The position numbers and the translations under genes were made by a program. This document shows, in pieces, positions 8,786 through 17,536 of a stretch of DNA of 44,354 nt. Origin of the DNA: Thiorhodococcus mannitoliphagus (lineage in GTDB: Bacteria; Pseudomonadota; Gammaproteobacteria; Chromatiales; Chromatiaceae); assembly GCF_010915725.1 (NCBI RefSeq), contig NZ_JAAIJR010000038.1, positions 1 through 44,354 on the forward strand. Direction: 5' to 3'. Position 1 is the first letter of the stretch. Every line of letters begins with the position of its first letter. The notes below the pieces were generated by a model. The model searched no databases. It was not told where the DNA came from and saw nothing but the letters and a program-made list of their open reading frames with translations.

Positions 8786-8803
8786 TCACCCCGCTCGGGG
8801 TGA
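8786..8803 (+). promoter_or_regulatory. short hairpin in the bphP leader
   Basis: TCACCCC and GGGGTGA form a 7-bp inverted repeat around a four-base loop, 73 bases before the bphP start. It could be an operator or RNA hairpin; no function is shown by the sequence itself. Confidence 0.3.
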
Positions 8804-8875
8804 TCGGCGAGGCAGAGCGCTCGATGATCCAGGGTGGTCGCCTATCGCGCGCAAGATGGACAGAGGACAAATACG

Positions 8876-10453
8876 ATGAGCGAGCTTTCTCTTCAAGGCT
8901 TTCTAGCCGAATGCGAGCGCGAGCAGCTGCATCTGGCGCAGAGCATCCAGCCTTTCGGATGCCTCATCGGAGGTCAGAGCGGCGATTCGCGCATTTGCTT
9001 CGTGAGCGCCAATGTCGAGGAATGGACAGGGCACTCCGCAGACGCCTTGCTGGGCCATCCCTTCAGCAACTTCCTGCCCGATTTCCCACCCAAGACAGAG
9101 TTGGCCGATGTTGCCGCGACGCCAGATGCCTGGATGCAGCCCACCCCGGAGAAGCGTCTCTATCCAAAGCTGCTGACCGGACCGTCAGGCGACTTGGACG
9201 GACTCCTGTCCTGCAATGCGTCCAACTGGCTGCTCGAACTCGAGGCCAGTCTGCCACCAACGCTGGAGCGCGAGGCCTATCGCTTGGTACCGCACCGGCT
9301 CTACCGCATGCCCTACACAGAGCATGACTGGATCGCTCAGTGCCAGTACCTAGCCGATGAGCTGAGGGCGGTGACGGGGTTCGAGCGTGTCATGATCTAT
9401 CGTTTCCGGCCCGACGGCTGTGGCGAAGTCATTAGCGAAAGCCTCGCCGATACGCTACCGCCCTACCTTGGTCTGCGCTACCCCGCCTCGGACATCCCCC
9501 AGATTGCGCGCCAGCTCTACTTGAGCAATCGCCATCGCCAAATCCCGGATGTCGAATCCACCACGGTTCCCATCCTCAGTCACCAAGGCGCCCTCGCCGA
9601 CCTCAGCCTCGCGGACCTGCGCGCCGTCTCACCAGTGCATGTGCAATATCTAAAGAACATGGGCGTGACGGCCTCACTCTCATTTTCCATCATCCTATCT
9701 GGGCAGCTTTGGGGGCTCGTGGCCTGCTACAACAGCACTCCGAGCAATCTGCACCTTGCCGTTCGGGAGCGCTGCGCCGAGATGACGCAGGTCTTTACGC
9801 TCTCGATCGGCGGCTACCAGAGCACCCGGCGCCTGCTGGAACTCAGCGAGAGCGACCAAGATGTCGCCGATCTGATCGAGGCGCTGCGCCTAGCCCATGC
9901 CGGCCAAGCCTTTATCCCGGAGGCGAGCATGGACAGAGGCGAGCACCTCGGCCCGACGCTGGGACGATCGCTCCTGTCGCTCGTCGGAGCGGCTGGCGCC
10001 ACGCTCATCGAAGGCAACAGCATCTACTCCTTTGGCTCGGCACCTGAGCGCGACGCCGTCCGCGAGGTCTACCAATGGCTTTGCGAGCAGCACGAAGCGC
10101 CGCTCTTCGCGACAGACGCCCTGTCCAAGCACTATGAGCCAGCGGCCGCCTTCGTCAGCCGCGCAAGCGGATTGCTCGCCGTGCGCATCCGTCAGAGCGA
10201 AGACAGCGCGGCAAGCGCCTTCCTTTGGTGGCGACCGGAGCAGCCCCAATGCGTTCATTGGGCCGGCGATCCGCGCAAGAGCGCGATGTTCGACGCGCAG
10301 AGCAATACGCTCTCGCCGCGTTCGTCCTTCGAGCGCTGGATCGAAACGACCTCAGGACACGCCGAGCCCTGGACGGATGCCGACCTGCTCAGGGCCAAGA
10401 AATTCCGCAGCCTCGTCCTACGCGATCTCAACGCGAGCCTGCTGCGAGCCTGA
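8876..10453 (+). CDS. bphP: bacteriophytochrome sensory core without an output domain (PAS-GAF-PHY)
   Basis: About 525 residues. It has the complete photosensory core: a PAS domain (about 1-110), a GAF domain with the DIP motif at residues 206-208 (PASDIPQIAR) and the chromophore-contact His255 (SPVHVQYLKNMG), and a PHY domain with the tongue motif PRSSF (481-485). Cys13 in ECEREQ is at the biliverdin-attachment position. The family motif HIPG...IQPHG is altered to HLAQ...IQPFG. The protein stops 40 residues after the tongue (LVLRDLNASLLRA). There is no histidine kinase, GGDEF or other output domain, and no kinase gene nearby. ATG at 8876 has AGAGGA eight bases upstream. A red/far-red sensor working through dimer or partner contact is inferred. 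A repeat begins directly at the stop, so truncation of a once longer protein is also possible. Confidence 0.88.
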   Translation: MSELSLQGFLAECEREQLHLAQSIQPFGCLIGGQSGDSRICFVSANVEEWTGHSADALLGHPFSNFLPDFPPKTELADVAATPDAWMQPTPEKRLYPKLLTGPSGDLDGLLSCNASNWLLELEASLPPTLEREAYRLVPHRLYRMPYTEHDWIAQCQYLADELRAVTGFERVMIYRFRPDGCGEVISESLADTLPPYLGLRYPASDIPQIARQLYLSNRHRQIPDVESTTVPILSHQGALADLSLADLRAVSPVHVQYLKNMGVTASLSFSIILSGQLWGLVACYNSTPSNLHLAVRERCAEMTQVFTLSIGGYQSTRRLLELSESDQDVADLIEALRLAHAGQAFIPEASMDRGEHLGPTLGRSLLSLVGAAGATLIEGNSIYSFGSAPERDAVREVYQWLCEQHEAPLFATDALSKHYEPAAAFVSRASGLLAVRIRQSEDSAASAFLWWRPEQPQCVHWAGDPRKSAMFDAQSNTLSPRSSFERWIETTSGHAEPWTDADLLRAKKFRSLVLRDLNASLLRA

Positions 10454-10677
10454 GAGGCTGTCTGGAAATCATCGTAGAGGCTCCTAGGATCCTTGAGGGC
10501 GCAAAATGCTCGCAGATGAGTCAAATTTCGATGAAGCGTCCGACCATCCAAGGCCGTCGGGATCGGGATCGGGATCGGGATCGAACCGACGATAGCGATT
10601 CCGATCCCGAGAGCGATCCCGATGGCATGACGCGTCGGTCTGAGGCGAAGCCTCCCTAGGAGTTTCCAGACAGCTTC
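10454..10677 (+). repeat. hexamer-bearing dispersed repeat, copy B, with terminal inverted repeats
   Basis: About 224 bp starting right after the bphP TGA. Its ends are GAGGCTGTCTGGAAA (10454-10468) and TTTCCAGACAGCTTC (10663-10677), inverted repeats matching at 14 of 15 positions. Inside are the flanks shared with copies A and C, a run of about four GATCGG hexamers and diverged GATCCC/GATTCC units. The terminal repeats suggest a mobile non-autonomous element; it encodes nothing convincing. Confidence 0.75.
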
Positions 10678-10709
10678 TGAGGCTTTTCAATAACTCACGG
10701 CGCACGAAC

Positions 10710-10817
10710 TCAAGGCACAGGCGCAGCGGCCAAGATGCATTCGCGCACGATTTCAGGCAAGGGCGGGATAGCGCCGACCTGCTCGATGCGATCCTTGAAC
10801 TGGAGTTGGTTGCGCAT
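10710..10817 (-). pseudogene. possible HDOD-domain N-terminal fragment
   Basis: A 35-codon frame reads MRNQLQFKDRIEQVGAIPPLPE then IVRECILAAAPVP. The segment VGAIPPLPEIVREC resembles the start of HDOD signalling domains, which often read LPPLPxIxxxLL. It ends quickly at a stop and has no continuation toward the repeat. It could be a remnant cut off when repeat copy B arrived, or a chance similarity. Confidence 0.25.
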
Positions 10818-10880
10818 CGCCAGACAGGCATCACGTCGGCAGGTGCGACCTCTTCAAGCGAGACGCTTGCGCGTCCTATC

Positions 10881-11483
10881 TCAGTGCTGCGGAGGCCCTG
10901 AAATAGGGTCCAGTTCCACGTAGATGTCCTCGGGTTCATCGACGTCCAAGAGGATGCCGCTGTCATCCGTTGGCAAGAGCACGACAGGGTCCGACGCTGC
11001 CGCAATGAGGCGATGCGCCCCAGCATCCCCGTTCAGGGCAAGCAACCGATCGCGATAACCCCGCGCGAAGCCGACCGGATGACCGCGCCTGCCGTTGAAG
11101 CTGGGAGCACAGATTTGCGCCCCGGCCGCGAGTGCGTCAACGACGCGCCGAATGGTGATCGGCCGGATCCAGGGCATGTCGGCCAAGGCGATCACCCAAG
11201 CATCCGCATCCAGCGCAGTCGCGACGCCCGTTGCAATGCTGAGTCCCATCCCCTGCTCGGGGGCCGGACTCTCGGCCACACTCGCCCCAGCGCCCCGCAT
11301 CATCTCAGCCAGGCGCAGGTCACCGGGACGCGTCACGACGACAGTCGCGATCCCCGCCCCGATCAGGGCACGCGCAGCCTTCAGCCCGACCGGCTCGCCA
11401 TCCGGCATGCGGGCAAGGAGCTTGTCCTTACCGAAGCGACGGCCCGCGCCAGCGGCCAGCAAGACCCCAACGACGCGACTCAT
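10881..11483 (-). CDS. MocA/MobA-like nucleotidyltransferase (molybdenum cofactor cytidylyltransferase)
   Basis: About 200 residues with the nucleotidyltransferase signature [17 protein letters not shown] at residues 8-24, [13 protein letters not shown] in mid-protein and a C-terminal [10 protein letters not shown]. Proteins of this group add CMP (or GMP) to molybdopterin; CTP-specific MocA enzymes typically serve the xanthine dehydrogenase/aldehyde oxidase family. This fits the operon, whose earlier genes encode such an enzyme and its XdhC maturation factor. The start at 11483 ([12 protein letters not shown]) gives the usual family length. A 20-base tandem duplication covers the junction with xdhC and creates additional upstream in-frame ATGs at about 11510. 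Last gene of the operon. Confidence 0.8.
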   Translation of the reverse strand: MSRVVGVLLAAGAGRRFGKDKLLARMPDGEPVGLKAARALIGAGIATVVVTRPGDLRLAEMMRGAGASVAESPAPEQGMGLSIATGVATALDADAWVIALADMPWIRPITIRRVVDALAAGAQICAPSFNGRRGHPVGFARGYRDRLLALNGDAGAHRLIAAASDPVVLLPTDDSGILLDVDEPEDIYVELDPISGPPQH

Positions 11484-11499
11484 ACCCCATCGACGCCAT

Positions 11500-12471
11500 T
11501 CATACCCCATCGACGCGGCCATTTCGCGCCGCCGTGATCCCGGCCATGATGGACAGGGCGATCTCGGCCGGCCCTTTGCTGCCGATCGGGATGCCAGCGG
11601 GGGCATCCAGACGATCAAGGTGCTCGGGCTCCAGCCCCAGGCTCAGAAGACGCTCGCGCCGTGCCGCCGCGGTCGCCTTGGAGCCGAGCGCGCCGATGTA
11701 GAAGGCCGGCGAGGTCAGCGCCTCGCTGAGTGCAAGGTCGTCCTGCTTGGGATCATGGGAGAGCGTGACAATGGCGCTGCGGGGGCTCGCGCCGAGGTGG
11801 CGGACGGCATCGTCCGGCATCAAACGGCAGTAGGCGACATCCGCCAGCGGCGCTGGGTCGGCAAAGAGATCACGGGGATCGCAAATGGTGACGCGATAGT
11901 CGAGCAGACGGGCCATGCGGGCCAGATTGCGCGCGAGCTGACCGTCGCCGATCAGCAGCAGGTGCCACGCCGTGCCCAGAACCTTGGTGACGGCCTGCGC
12001 GTCGACCGCGAAGTCTGGCCGTCCGACACCCGAGAGCAGGCTGACCTCGCCCGTTCGCAGACACAGCCGTCGCGCCACCAGCTCGCCGGCCTCCAAGCGC
12101 TTGAGCAAGGCGGCGATCGGCGCCTCGGCGGACAGCGCCTCGACCATGAGGGCCAGCCGCCCGCCGCACGGCAATCCCAGACGATTGGCCTCCAGCCAGT
12201 CCACCCCGAAATCCACCCGCGCCGGAAAAGGACCGCCCAGCTCGCCACTGCGGTAGCGCTCAGCCAGCGCCTGCTCGACACAACCGCCGGAGACCGAGCC
12301 GACCATGGCACCGTCGCGCCGGATGGCCAGCCAAGCCCCCGGCGGACGCGGGGAGGAGCCCCAAGTCTGAAGCACTGTCACCAGTGCGACGCGTTCGTCC
12401 GCGGCCAGCCACCGTCGCACCTGAGCCAAGAGTTCGAGGTCAGCGGGCGAGCCAGACTCAGCGATCGGCAT
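11500..12471 (-). CDS. XdhC family molybdenum-enzyme maturation protein
   Basis: About 323 residues. XdhC proteins bind molybdenum cofactor, help its sulfuration and insert it into xanthine dehydrogenase-type enzymes. The N-terminal XdhC/CoxI domain ([43 protein letters not shown]) is followed by a Rossmann-like C-terminal domain ([20 protein letters not shown], then [19 protein letters not shown]). The candidate Moco-handling Cys lies in the GGCVE motif. The ATG overlaps the stop of the large subunit gene (TGATG), so it is translationally coupled. Its presence supports that the upstream enzyme carries a sulfurated cofactor. Confidence 0.9.
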   Translation of the reverse strand: MPIAESGSPADLELLAQVRRWLAADERVALVTVLQTWGSSPRPPGAWLAIRRDGAMVGSVSGGCVEQALAERYRSGELGGPFPARVDFGVDWLEANRLGLPCGGRLALMVEALSAEAPIAALLKRLEAGELVARRLCLRTGEVSLLSGVGRPDFAVDAQAVTKVLGTAWHLLLIGDGQLARNLARMARLLDYRVTICDPRDLFADPAPLADVAYCRLMPDDAVRHLGASPRSAIVTLSHDPKQDDLALSEALTSPAFYIGALGSKATAAARRERLLSLGLEPEHLDRLDAPAGIPIGSKGPAEIALSIMAGITAARNGRVDGV

Positions 12472-14645
12472 CAGGCGAGCTTGAGCGGCAGGGTGCGCAA
12501 CCGCTGCCCGGTCGCTGCGGCCAGGGCGTTGGCGACGGCCGGCGCAATCACCGGCGTCGCCGGCTCACCAACGCCCGTCGGGGCCTCTGCCGAAGGGACG
12601 ATATGGACCTCGACCTCCGGCATCTGGTCCATGCGCAGGACCTGATAATCGTGGAAGTTCGACTGCTCGACGCGCCCGTCCTTCAGGGTCAGACTGCTGA
12701 CCAGGGCGGCGGCCAACCCGTAGCCCATGCCGCCCTCCATCTGCGCCTTGATGACGTCTGGGTTGACGGCCATCCCGCAGTCGACGGCAATCACGACCCG
12801 GTCGACACGAAAGGCCTTGCCGCGCACCCTCACCTCGGCCACCTGGGCAACATAGGAGTTGAACGACGCGTGCACCGCGACACCGCGCGCGCGTCCCTCC
12901 GGCAAGGGAGTCCCCCAGCCCGCCTTCTCGGCCGCCAGTTTGAGCACACCCTGATGGCGCGGATGTCCGTCGAGCAGTTCCATGCGGTAATCGACAGGAT
13001 CACGACCGGCAGCCGCCGCCAGTTCGTCGATGATGCACTCCACGGCGAAGGCCGTGTGCGTGTGACCCACGGAGCGCCACCACTGGATCGGCACCGGCAG
13101 CTTGGGCGAATGCAGATCGACATAGAGGTTGGGCACACCATAGGCGAGATTCGCGGCGCCTTCGACCGAGAGCCGGTCCACCCCGTCGACGACCATTCGA
13201 GCTTCCATGCCCGCGTCTACGGCAATGGACTGGCCCACGATGCGATGATGCCAGGCCACCGGCCTGCCATCGGCATCGAGCCCGGCACGCACCCGGTGAA
13301 AGAAGAGCGGGCGGTACCAGCCGGCGCGGGTGTCGTCCTCGCGCGTCCACTGGAGCTTGACCGCTGTCTTGCCGCCGGCGGCCTTGAAGATCTCAGCGGC
13401 CTCCGAGGTGAAGTCGGCTTTGGGGTTGCCGCGCCGGCCGAAGGAGCTGCCGGCGTAGAGCATGTCGATACGCACCTGCTCGGGCCTGAGGCCGAGCACG
13501 GCGGCAACGCCGGCTTGGGTCCGGGTCTGCGACTGCTCACCGTTGATCACACGCACCCCGTCCGCATCGGGCAGGATGACGCAGTTCAGGGGCTCCATCG
13601 CGGCATGCGCCAGGAAGGGCACGGCAAAATCGCCCTCGACGACCTTGTCGGCTGACGCCAAGGCCGCCTCGGCATCACCCTGCACCGCGGCGACCGCGCC
13701 CGGCGCCTCGACCAGCGTCTTATAGTGTTCCAAGATCGCGTCGGAACTCAGCTTGAAGGCGTCGCTCTCGTCCCACTCGAGACGCAGCCGATCACGTCCC
13801 CGCTTGGCAGTCCAAAAGTCACCGGCGAGAACCGCAACACCAGAGGGTATCTGGACGACCTTCTCGACGCCCTTGATCGCCATCGCCGGCCCTGGATCGA
13901 AGGACTTGAGGCGGGCTCCGAATCTGGGCGGATGCGCAACAACCGCCGTCAGGAGCCCAGGCAGCGAGACATCCTGGGTATAGCGGGCACTGCCGTCGAT
14001 CTTGTCCGCCGTATCCTTGCGCCGAAGTGTGGCATCGCCGATGAGACGGAACTCCTTCGGGTCCTTGACAAAGACGCTCTCCGGGACGGGCAGCTCAGCG
14101 GCCGCCTCAGCCAGCTCGCCGAAGCTCGCGCGCTGACCGCTGGCGTGACTGAGCTGACCGTCGCGCACCTGAATCTCCTGGGCGTCAACCTGCCAGCGCT
14201 TGGCAGCAGCCTCGATCAGCATCTGCCGCGCGACGGCGCCCGCCTCGCGCATCTGCTGCCAAGAATTCGCCATGGAGGTACTGCCGCCCGTGCCCTGGGT
14301 CGGCCCCCAGAAGAGATTGTTGTAGCGGCTCGCATCGGCCGGCGCGCCCTCGACACGCACCTGATCCCAGCGCGCGTCGAGTTCCTCGGCAACCAGCGTC
14401 GGCAGCCCGGTATAAGTCCCCTGCCCCATCTCCAGATGCTTGACGATGACGGTGACGCTGTCGTCCGTGCCAATGCGCACGAAGGCGTTGGGTTCCAAGG
14501 CTGCCGTGGCACCGTCAGCGGCCGGGGCAGCCTCGAGCAGCCGCGAAAAGCCCCCCAGGTGAGCGCCGAGCGTCAGACCCGCCCCGGCGGCCAGGCCCTG
14601 CTGGAGAAAACCGCGACGGCTGAGATTCGTGATCTGGTTTCGCAT
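12471..14645 (-). CDS. molybdopterin-binding large subunit, isoquinoline 1-oxidoreductase/aldehyde dehydrogenase (IorB) type, Tat-exported
   Basis: About 724 residues, the usual size for IorB-like subunits of the xanthine oxidase superfamily. The N-terminus carries a twin-arginine signal ([21 protein letters not shown], residues 6-26), so the enzyme should be folded in the cytoplasm with its cofactor and exported. Downstream are [10 protein letters not shown]-like cofactor contacts ([21 protein letters not shown]), [13 protein letters not shown], and the C-terminal [23 protein letters not shown] motif, whose Glu is the likely catalytic base. ATG at 14645 has a GGAGAGGGA binding site just upstream; the frame opens earlier (14756) but overlaps the small subunit. 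The substrate is unknown: an aldehyde or N-heterocycle hydroxylation is expected for the family. An electron acceptor, often a cytochrome, is not encoded adjacent. Confidence 0.88.
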   Translation of the reverse strand: MRNQITNLSRRGFLQQGLAAGAGLTLGAHLGGFSRLLEAAPAADGATAALEPNAFVRIGTDDSVTVIVKHLEMGQGTYTGLPTLVAEELDARWDQVRVEGAPADASRYNNLFWGPTQGTGGSTSMANSWQQMREAGAVARQMLIEAAAKRWQVDAQEIQVRDGQLSHASGQRASFGELAEAAAELPVPESVFVKDPKEFRLIGDATLRRKDTADKIDGSARYTQDVSLPGLLTAVVAHPPRFGARLKSFDPGPAMAIKGVEKVVQIPSGVAVLAGDFWTAKRGRDRLRLEWDESDAFKLSSDAILEHYKTLVEAPGAVAAVQGDAEAALASADKVVEGDFAVPFLAHAAMEPLNCVILPDADGVRVINGEQSQTRTQAGVAAVLGLRPEQVRIDMLYAGSSFGRRGNPKADFTSEAAEIFKAAGGKTAVKLQWTREDDTRAGWYRPLFFHRVRAGLDADGRPVAWHHRIVGQSIAVDAGMEARMVVDGVDRLSVEGAANLAYGVPNLYVDLHSPKLPVPIQWWRSVGHTHTAFAVECIIDELAAAAGRDPVDYRMELLDGHPRHQGVLKLAAEKAGWGTPLPEGRARGVAVHASFNSYVAQVAEVRVRGKAFRVDRVVIAVDCGMAVNPDVIKAQMEGGMGYGLAAALVSSLTLKDGRVEQSNFHDYQVLRMDQMPEVEVHIVPSAEAPTGVGEPATPVIAPAVANALAAATGQRLRTLPLKLA

Positions 14646-14655
14646 ATCCCTCTCC

Positions 14656-15111
14656 TCAGGCCAAGGCGGCCGCAGCCTGCTTGATCGCAGAACGGATGCG
14701 CGCATAGGTGGCGCACCGGCAAATGTTGCCCGACATGGCGGCGTCGATATCCGCATCTGTCGGCGCGGGGTTCTGCGTCAGCAGGGCCGTCGCGGACATG
14801 ATCTGACCCGACTGGCAAAAACCGCATTGGATCACGTCCAGCTCGGCCCAGGCGGCTTGGATGGCGCGTCCCTCCCGACTCTCGAGCCCTTCGATCGTCA
14901 AGACGCTCCCACCGGCCGCCGCTGAAAGCGGCGTCGAGCAGGAGCGCACGGCGGCCCCGTTCAGAAAGACCGTGCAGACGCCGCACTGCGCAATGCCGCA
15001 GCCGTACTTGGTGCCGGTGAGTCCGATGTGCTCTCGGATCACCCACAGCAAGGGCGTATCCGGATCCAGGTCGAGCGCGTGCTGGCGACCGTTGACTCTG
15101 ATCTCGACCAT
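14656..15111 (-). CDS. 2Fe-2S iron-sulfur subunit of the molybdenum hydroxylase (IorA type)
   Basis: About 151 residues with the two [2Fe-2S] centres typical of this family. The plant-type cluster is [15 protein letters not shown] with a fourth Cys in RSCSTPL; the second is [10 protein letters not shown] with CRCATY. It passes electrons out of the molybdenum site of the large subunit. It is the first gene of the operon and ends ten bases before the large-subunit start. It has no signal peptide of its own and would travel with the Tat-tagged partner. Confidence 0.93.
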   Translation of the reverse strand: MVEIRVNGRQHALDLDPDTPLLWVIREHIGLTGTKYGCGIAQCGVCTVFLNGAAVRSCSTPLSAAAGGSVLTIEGLESREGRAIQAAWAELDVIQCGFCQSGQIMSATALLTQNPAPTDADIDAAMSGNICRCATYARIRSAIKQAAAALA

Positions 15112-15218
15112 CTCTGACTCCTTCGTGGTGCTGGGTCCGCTGCGGTTAAGGTGTCGTTCAGCTTGGTGACGCTATTGTTACGCTTCCAAGACATTTTGAT
15201 GACAATCCGGTAGGCTCG

Positions 15219-17150
15219 ATGAGGTTAATCGCATCTCTCACAACCATGGATTCAGTCCCTGATCGCGTGAAACTTCCCAAGGTCTCACACCCTCTGCTGC
15301 GCGGCGCGCTCTCCTGGATCGCGGCGCTGCTCTTTGTCGTCATTTGGTACTTCGCGGCCCAGATGGCCATCGATGGCTTCTTCCAGGTCAAGCCCGAGGA
15401 TGCGTCCTATGGCCGCGATCTAGCCGCGCATCTCATCATTGGCGCGATCCTCTTCGGGATCGCTCGCTCGCTGCCCCCTTTCATGCTTGCCGCGAGCGTC
15501 CTCTTCAGCGCGCTGACGGCGAGCAATGCCGCCAAGCTGGCCATCCTCGGCGCCCCGGTCATGCCGGACGATTTCGCCGCCGCGCGCAACATGCTGCTGC
15601 TACTGGACGGCTGGCTGCTGCTCGGCGCCGTCCTGCTCGTGGCAGTCCCCATCTTCCTGCTCGGCTGGATGATCGCCTGGAAACACCCCAGGGCCTGGGT
15701 CGGTCTCGGCCTCGCTGGCGTCGCCGTCTCACTCTTGGTGAGCTATCCCGGCTTGGTTGCCGCCGAGTTGGACAAGAGATTCGGTAACTCGGTTTGGAAC
15801 CAGCCGCAGAACTATCAGAAGCGTGGCCTCCCCATCCACCTCCTTCAAGAGACAGCGCGGAATCTCTCCCGTCGCGTGGCACCGCCAACCGAGGAGGAGG
15901 TTCTAGACGCCTTGACCGCTCTGAATCCGCCGTCCCAAGCCGGCTTGCTCAAGGTCGCGACCAAGACCCAGCCCAGCCGCAACGTCCATCTGATCCTGCT
16001 CGAGTCCTTTTGGGACCCCTTGTTGCTCGAGGCCTCCAGGCTCTCCGCCGACCCTATCGCGCCGGCTTTCCGCCAGCTGTGGGCCGCAACCGAGCAATCG
16101 CATCTGCTCTCGCCAGTCTTTGGGGGCTACACCGCCAACACAGAGTTCGAGGTACTCTGCGGCTTCCCGGTCACGGCGAACAATGTCTACTTCGAGACGG
16201 GCCTCAGGCGCGACGCGCCATGTCTGCCGCAGCATCTCGTCGAAGTTGGGTATCACAGCATCGCCTCGCATCCCAACGCGGCATCTTTCTGGAATCGCGT
16301 CAACGCCTATCGGCGCATCGGGTTCGAGACCTATCTGGCGGACAAGGATTTCCAGATGGACGACATGAACCGCTCCTTCCTGAGCGATGCATCCCTCTAT
16401 CGCCAGATCCTTGAGCGGATCGGCCCGGAGCTGAGCGCTGGGCGACCGATGCTGAATTACGTCCTGACCTACTTCGGGCACCTGCCCTACCCGCTCAACG
16501 CGAAGCGGCCCGCCGTCATCGAGGCGGCGGAAGGCCACGAGGTGGTCGCCGCCTACGCCAATACCATCTACTACAAGTCGCGTGAGCTGATGGCGTTCTT
16601 GGAGAGGCTGAGAGAGACCGATCCGGATGCGCTCATCGTCCTCTTCGGCGACCACTTGCCTGCGCTCACGCCTAACTTCGGCGGCTATACCGAATCGGGC
16701 CTGCTCGCCAAGCGGCGCGGTGAACTCAAGGATGAAATGTTCCGCACCCTGGCCGAAACCCCACTGATCGTCATCGACGGCAAGCGTGGCCCTGTCGCCG
16801 TTGGGGATGTACCCGCCTACCAGCTCCCGGCCCTCATCCTCGACCTGCTCGACGATCAGCGGCCCACCATGCTGCGTCTCGCGCAACAAGCCAAGGGCGA
16901 GGCGTCGATTCGCCCTTTGCCCGGTGTGCATTTCACGCTCGACGGGGACGCTATCCGCGTTTGCCGCAATGAAGAGCGCGACGCTCGGGCTTGCGCCGAA
17001 TCCACACAATGGATCAAAGCCGTCGAAACACTGCGCAACGATCTCTTCGGCGGCCATCAGCACAGCCTGCGCGAGTTCGAGATCCCCAACGACGGCTTCC
17101 GTGAGGCCTCGGCCACGCCCTCTGATTCAGCGCCGGAACGATACTTCTAG
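15219..17150 (+). CDS. LTA synthase/OpgB-like membrane phosphoglycerol (or phosphoethanolamine) transferase
   Basis: About 643 residues. Membrane helices occupy roughly residues 28-190 (ALSWIAALLFVVIWYFAAQMA, HLIIGAILFGIARSLPPFMLAASVLF, LLGAVLLVAVPIFLLGWMIAW, GLAGVAVSLLVSYPGLVAA). A sulfatase-fold domain from about 250 should face the periplasm. Metal and catalytic residues align with LtaS: Glu262 (LLESFWD), the candidate nucleophile Thr305 in GGYTANTEFE, and Asp478-His479 in LFGDHLPAL. In Gram-negative bacteria, relatives decorate osmoregulated glucans or lipopolysaccharide with phosphoglycerol or phosphoethanolamine; the exact acceptor is not readable. The start is 15219 or the ATG nine codons later. 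Its TAG stop lies in the edge of dispersed repeat copy C. It diverges from the molybdenum hydroxylase operon. Confidence 0.83.
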   Translation: MRLIASLTTMDSVPDRVKLPKVSHPLLRGALSWIAALLFVVIWYFAAQMAIDGFFQVKPEDASYGRDLAAHLIIGAILFGIARSLPPFMLAASVLFSALTASNAAKLAILGAPVMPDDFAAARNMLLLLDGWLLLGAVLLVAVPIFLLGWMIAWKHPRAWVGLGLAGVAVSLLVSYPGLVAAELDKRFGNSVWNQPQNYQKRGLPIHLLQETARNLSRRVAPPTEEEVLDALTALNPPSQAGLLKVATKTQPSRNVHLILLESFWDPLLLEASRLSADPIAPAFRQLWAATEQSHLLSPVFGGYTANTEFEVLCGFPVTANNVYFETGLRRDAPCLPQHLVEVGYHSIASHPNAASFWNRVNAYRRIGFETYLADKDFQMDDMNRSFLSDASLYRQILERIGPELSAGRPMLNYVLTYFGHLPYPLNAKRPAVIEAAEGHEVVAAYANTIYYKSRELMAFLERLRETDPDALIVLFGDHLPALTPNFGGYTESGLLAKRRGELKDEMFRTLAETPLIVIDGKRGPVAVGDVPAYQLPALILDLLDDQRPTMLRLAQQAKGEASIRPLPGVHFTLDGDAIRVCRNEERDARACAESTQWIKAVETLRNDLFGGHQHSLREFEIPNDGFREASATPSDSAPERYF

Positions 17151-17480
17151 CGAGGCTTCGCCTCAGACCGACGAGTCACGCCATCGGGATCGCTATCGGA
17201 ATCGGAATCGCTATCCTCGGTTCGATACCGATACCGACATCGGCCTCGATCATCCTGCGATCCAAGCGCGCGCTCGGTAGGAGCGGCGCCCCGCCGCGAC
17301 GGGCGCGCGATCGCGGCGAGGCGCCGCTCCCACGTCGCTTTACCTGAAACTAGGCAGCCCAATGATCAACGCCCCGATACCGATACCAATACCGATACCG
17401 ATACCGACGGCCTTGGATGGTCGGACGCTTCATCGAAATTTGACTCATCTGCAAGCATTTTGCGCCCTCAAGGATTCTAG
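17146..17480 (-). repeat. hexamer-bearing dispersed repeat, copy C (inverted, interrupted)
   Basis: Read on the minus strand, the CTTGAGGGCGCAAAATGC flank starts at about 17475 and is followed by the conserved GACCATCCAAGGCCGTCGG and five TATCGG-like units. About 130 bases of unrelated sequence with a REP-like palindrome pair interrupt the array. It resumes with TATCGG/GATTCC units and ends with the GGTCTGAGGCGAAGCCTC flank at 17148. It provides the TAG stop of the LTA-synthase-like gene at one side and abuts the truncated pglZ at the other. Confidence 0.7.
17277..17333. repeat. inverted pair of REP-like palindromes
   Basis: GTAGGAGCGGCGCCCCGCCG and, from the other side, GTGGGAGCGGCGCCTCGCCG form an inverted pair around a short GCGC-rich centre. 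GTAGGAGCGGC-type sequences resemble the REP elements known from Pseudomonas and Xanthomonas. It lies inside repeat copy C. No REP-associated transposase gene was seen in the window. Confidence 0.6.
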
Positions 17481-17536
17481 AGCGTCCAGAATCGAGTTCG
17501 TGATTGCGTAGCGAGCGCAGGATTTCCGCGAGATAG

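Noticed and set aside
10550-10620. Hexamer arrays (GATCGG) considered as a CRISPR or iteron replication origin
   Set aside because: Units are six bases with no spacers, no AT-rich tract, no DnaA boxes and no Rep gene; they belong to a dispersed element.
13725-14684. Plus-strand frame of about 319 codons opposite the molybdenum large subunit
   Set aside because: The minus-strand protein has all family motifs; the opposite frame is a GC-driven shadow with no ribosome binding site or domain.
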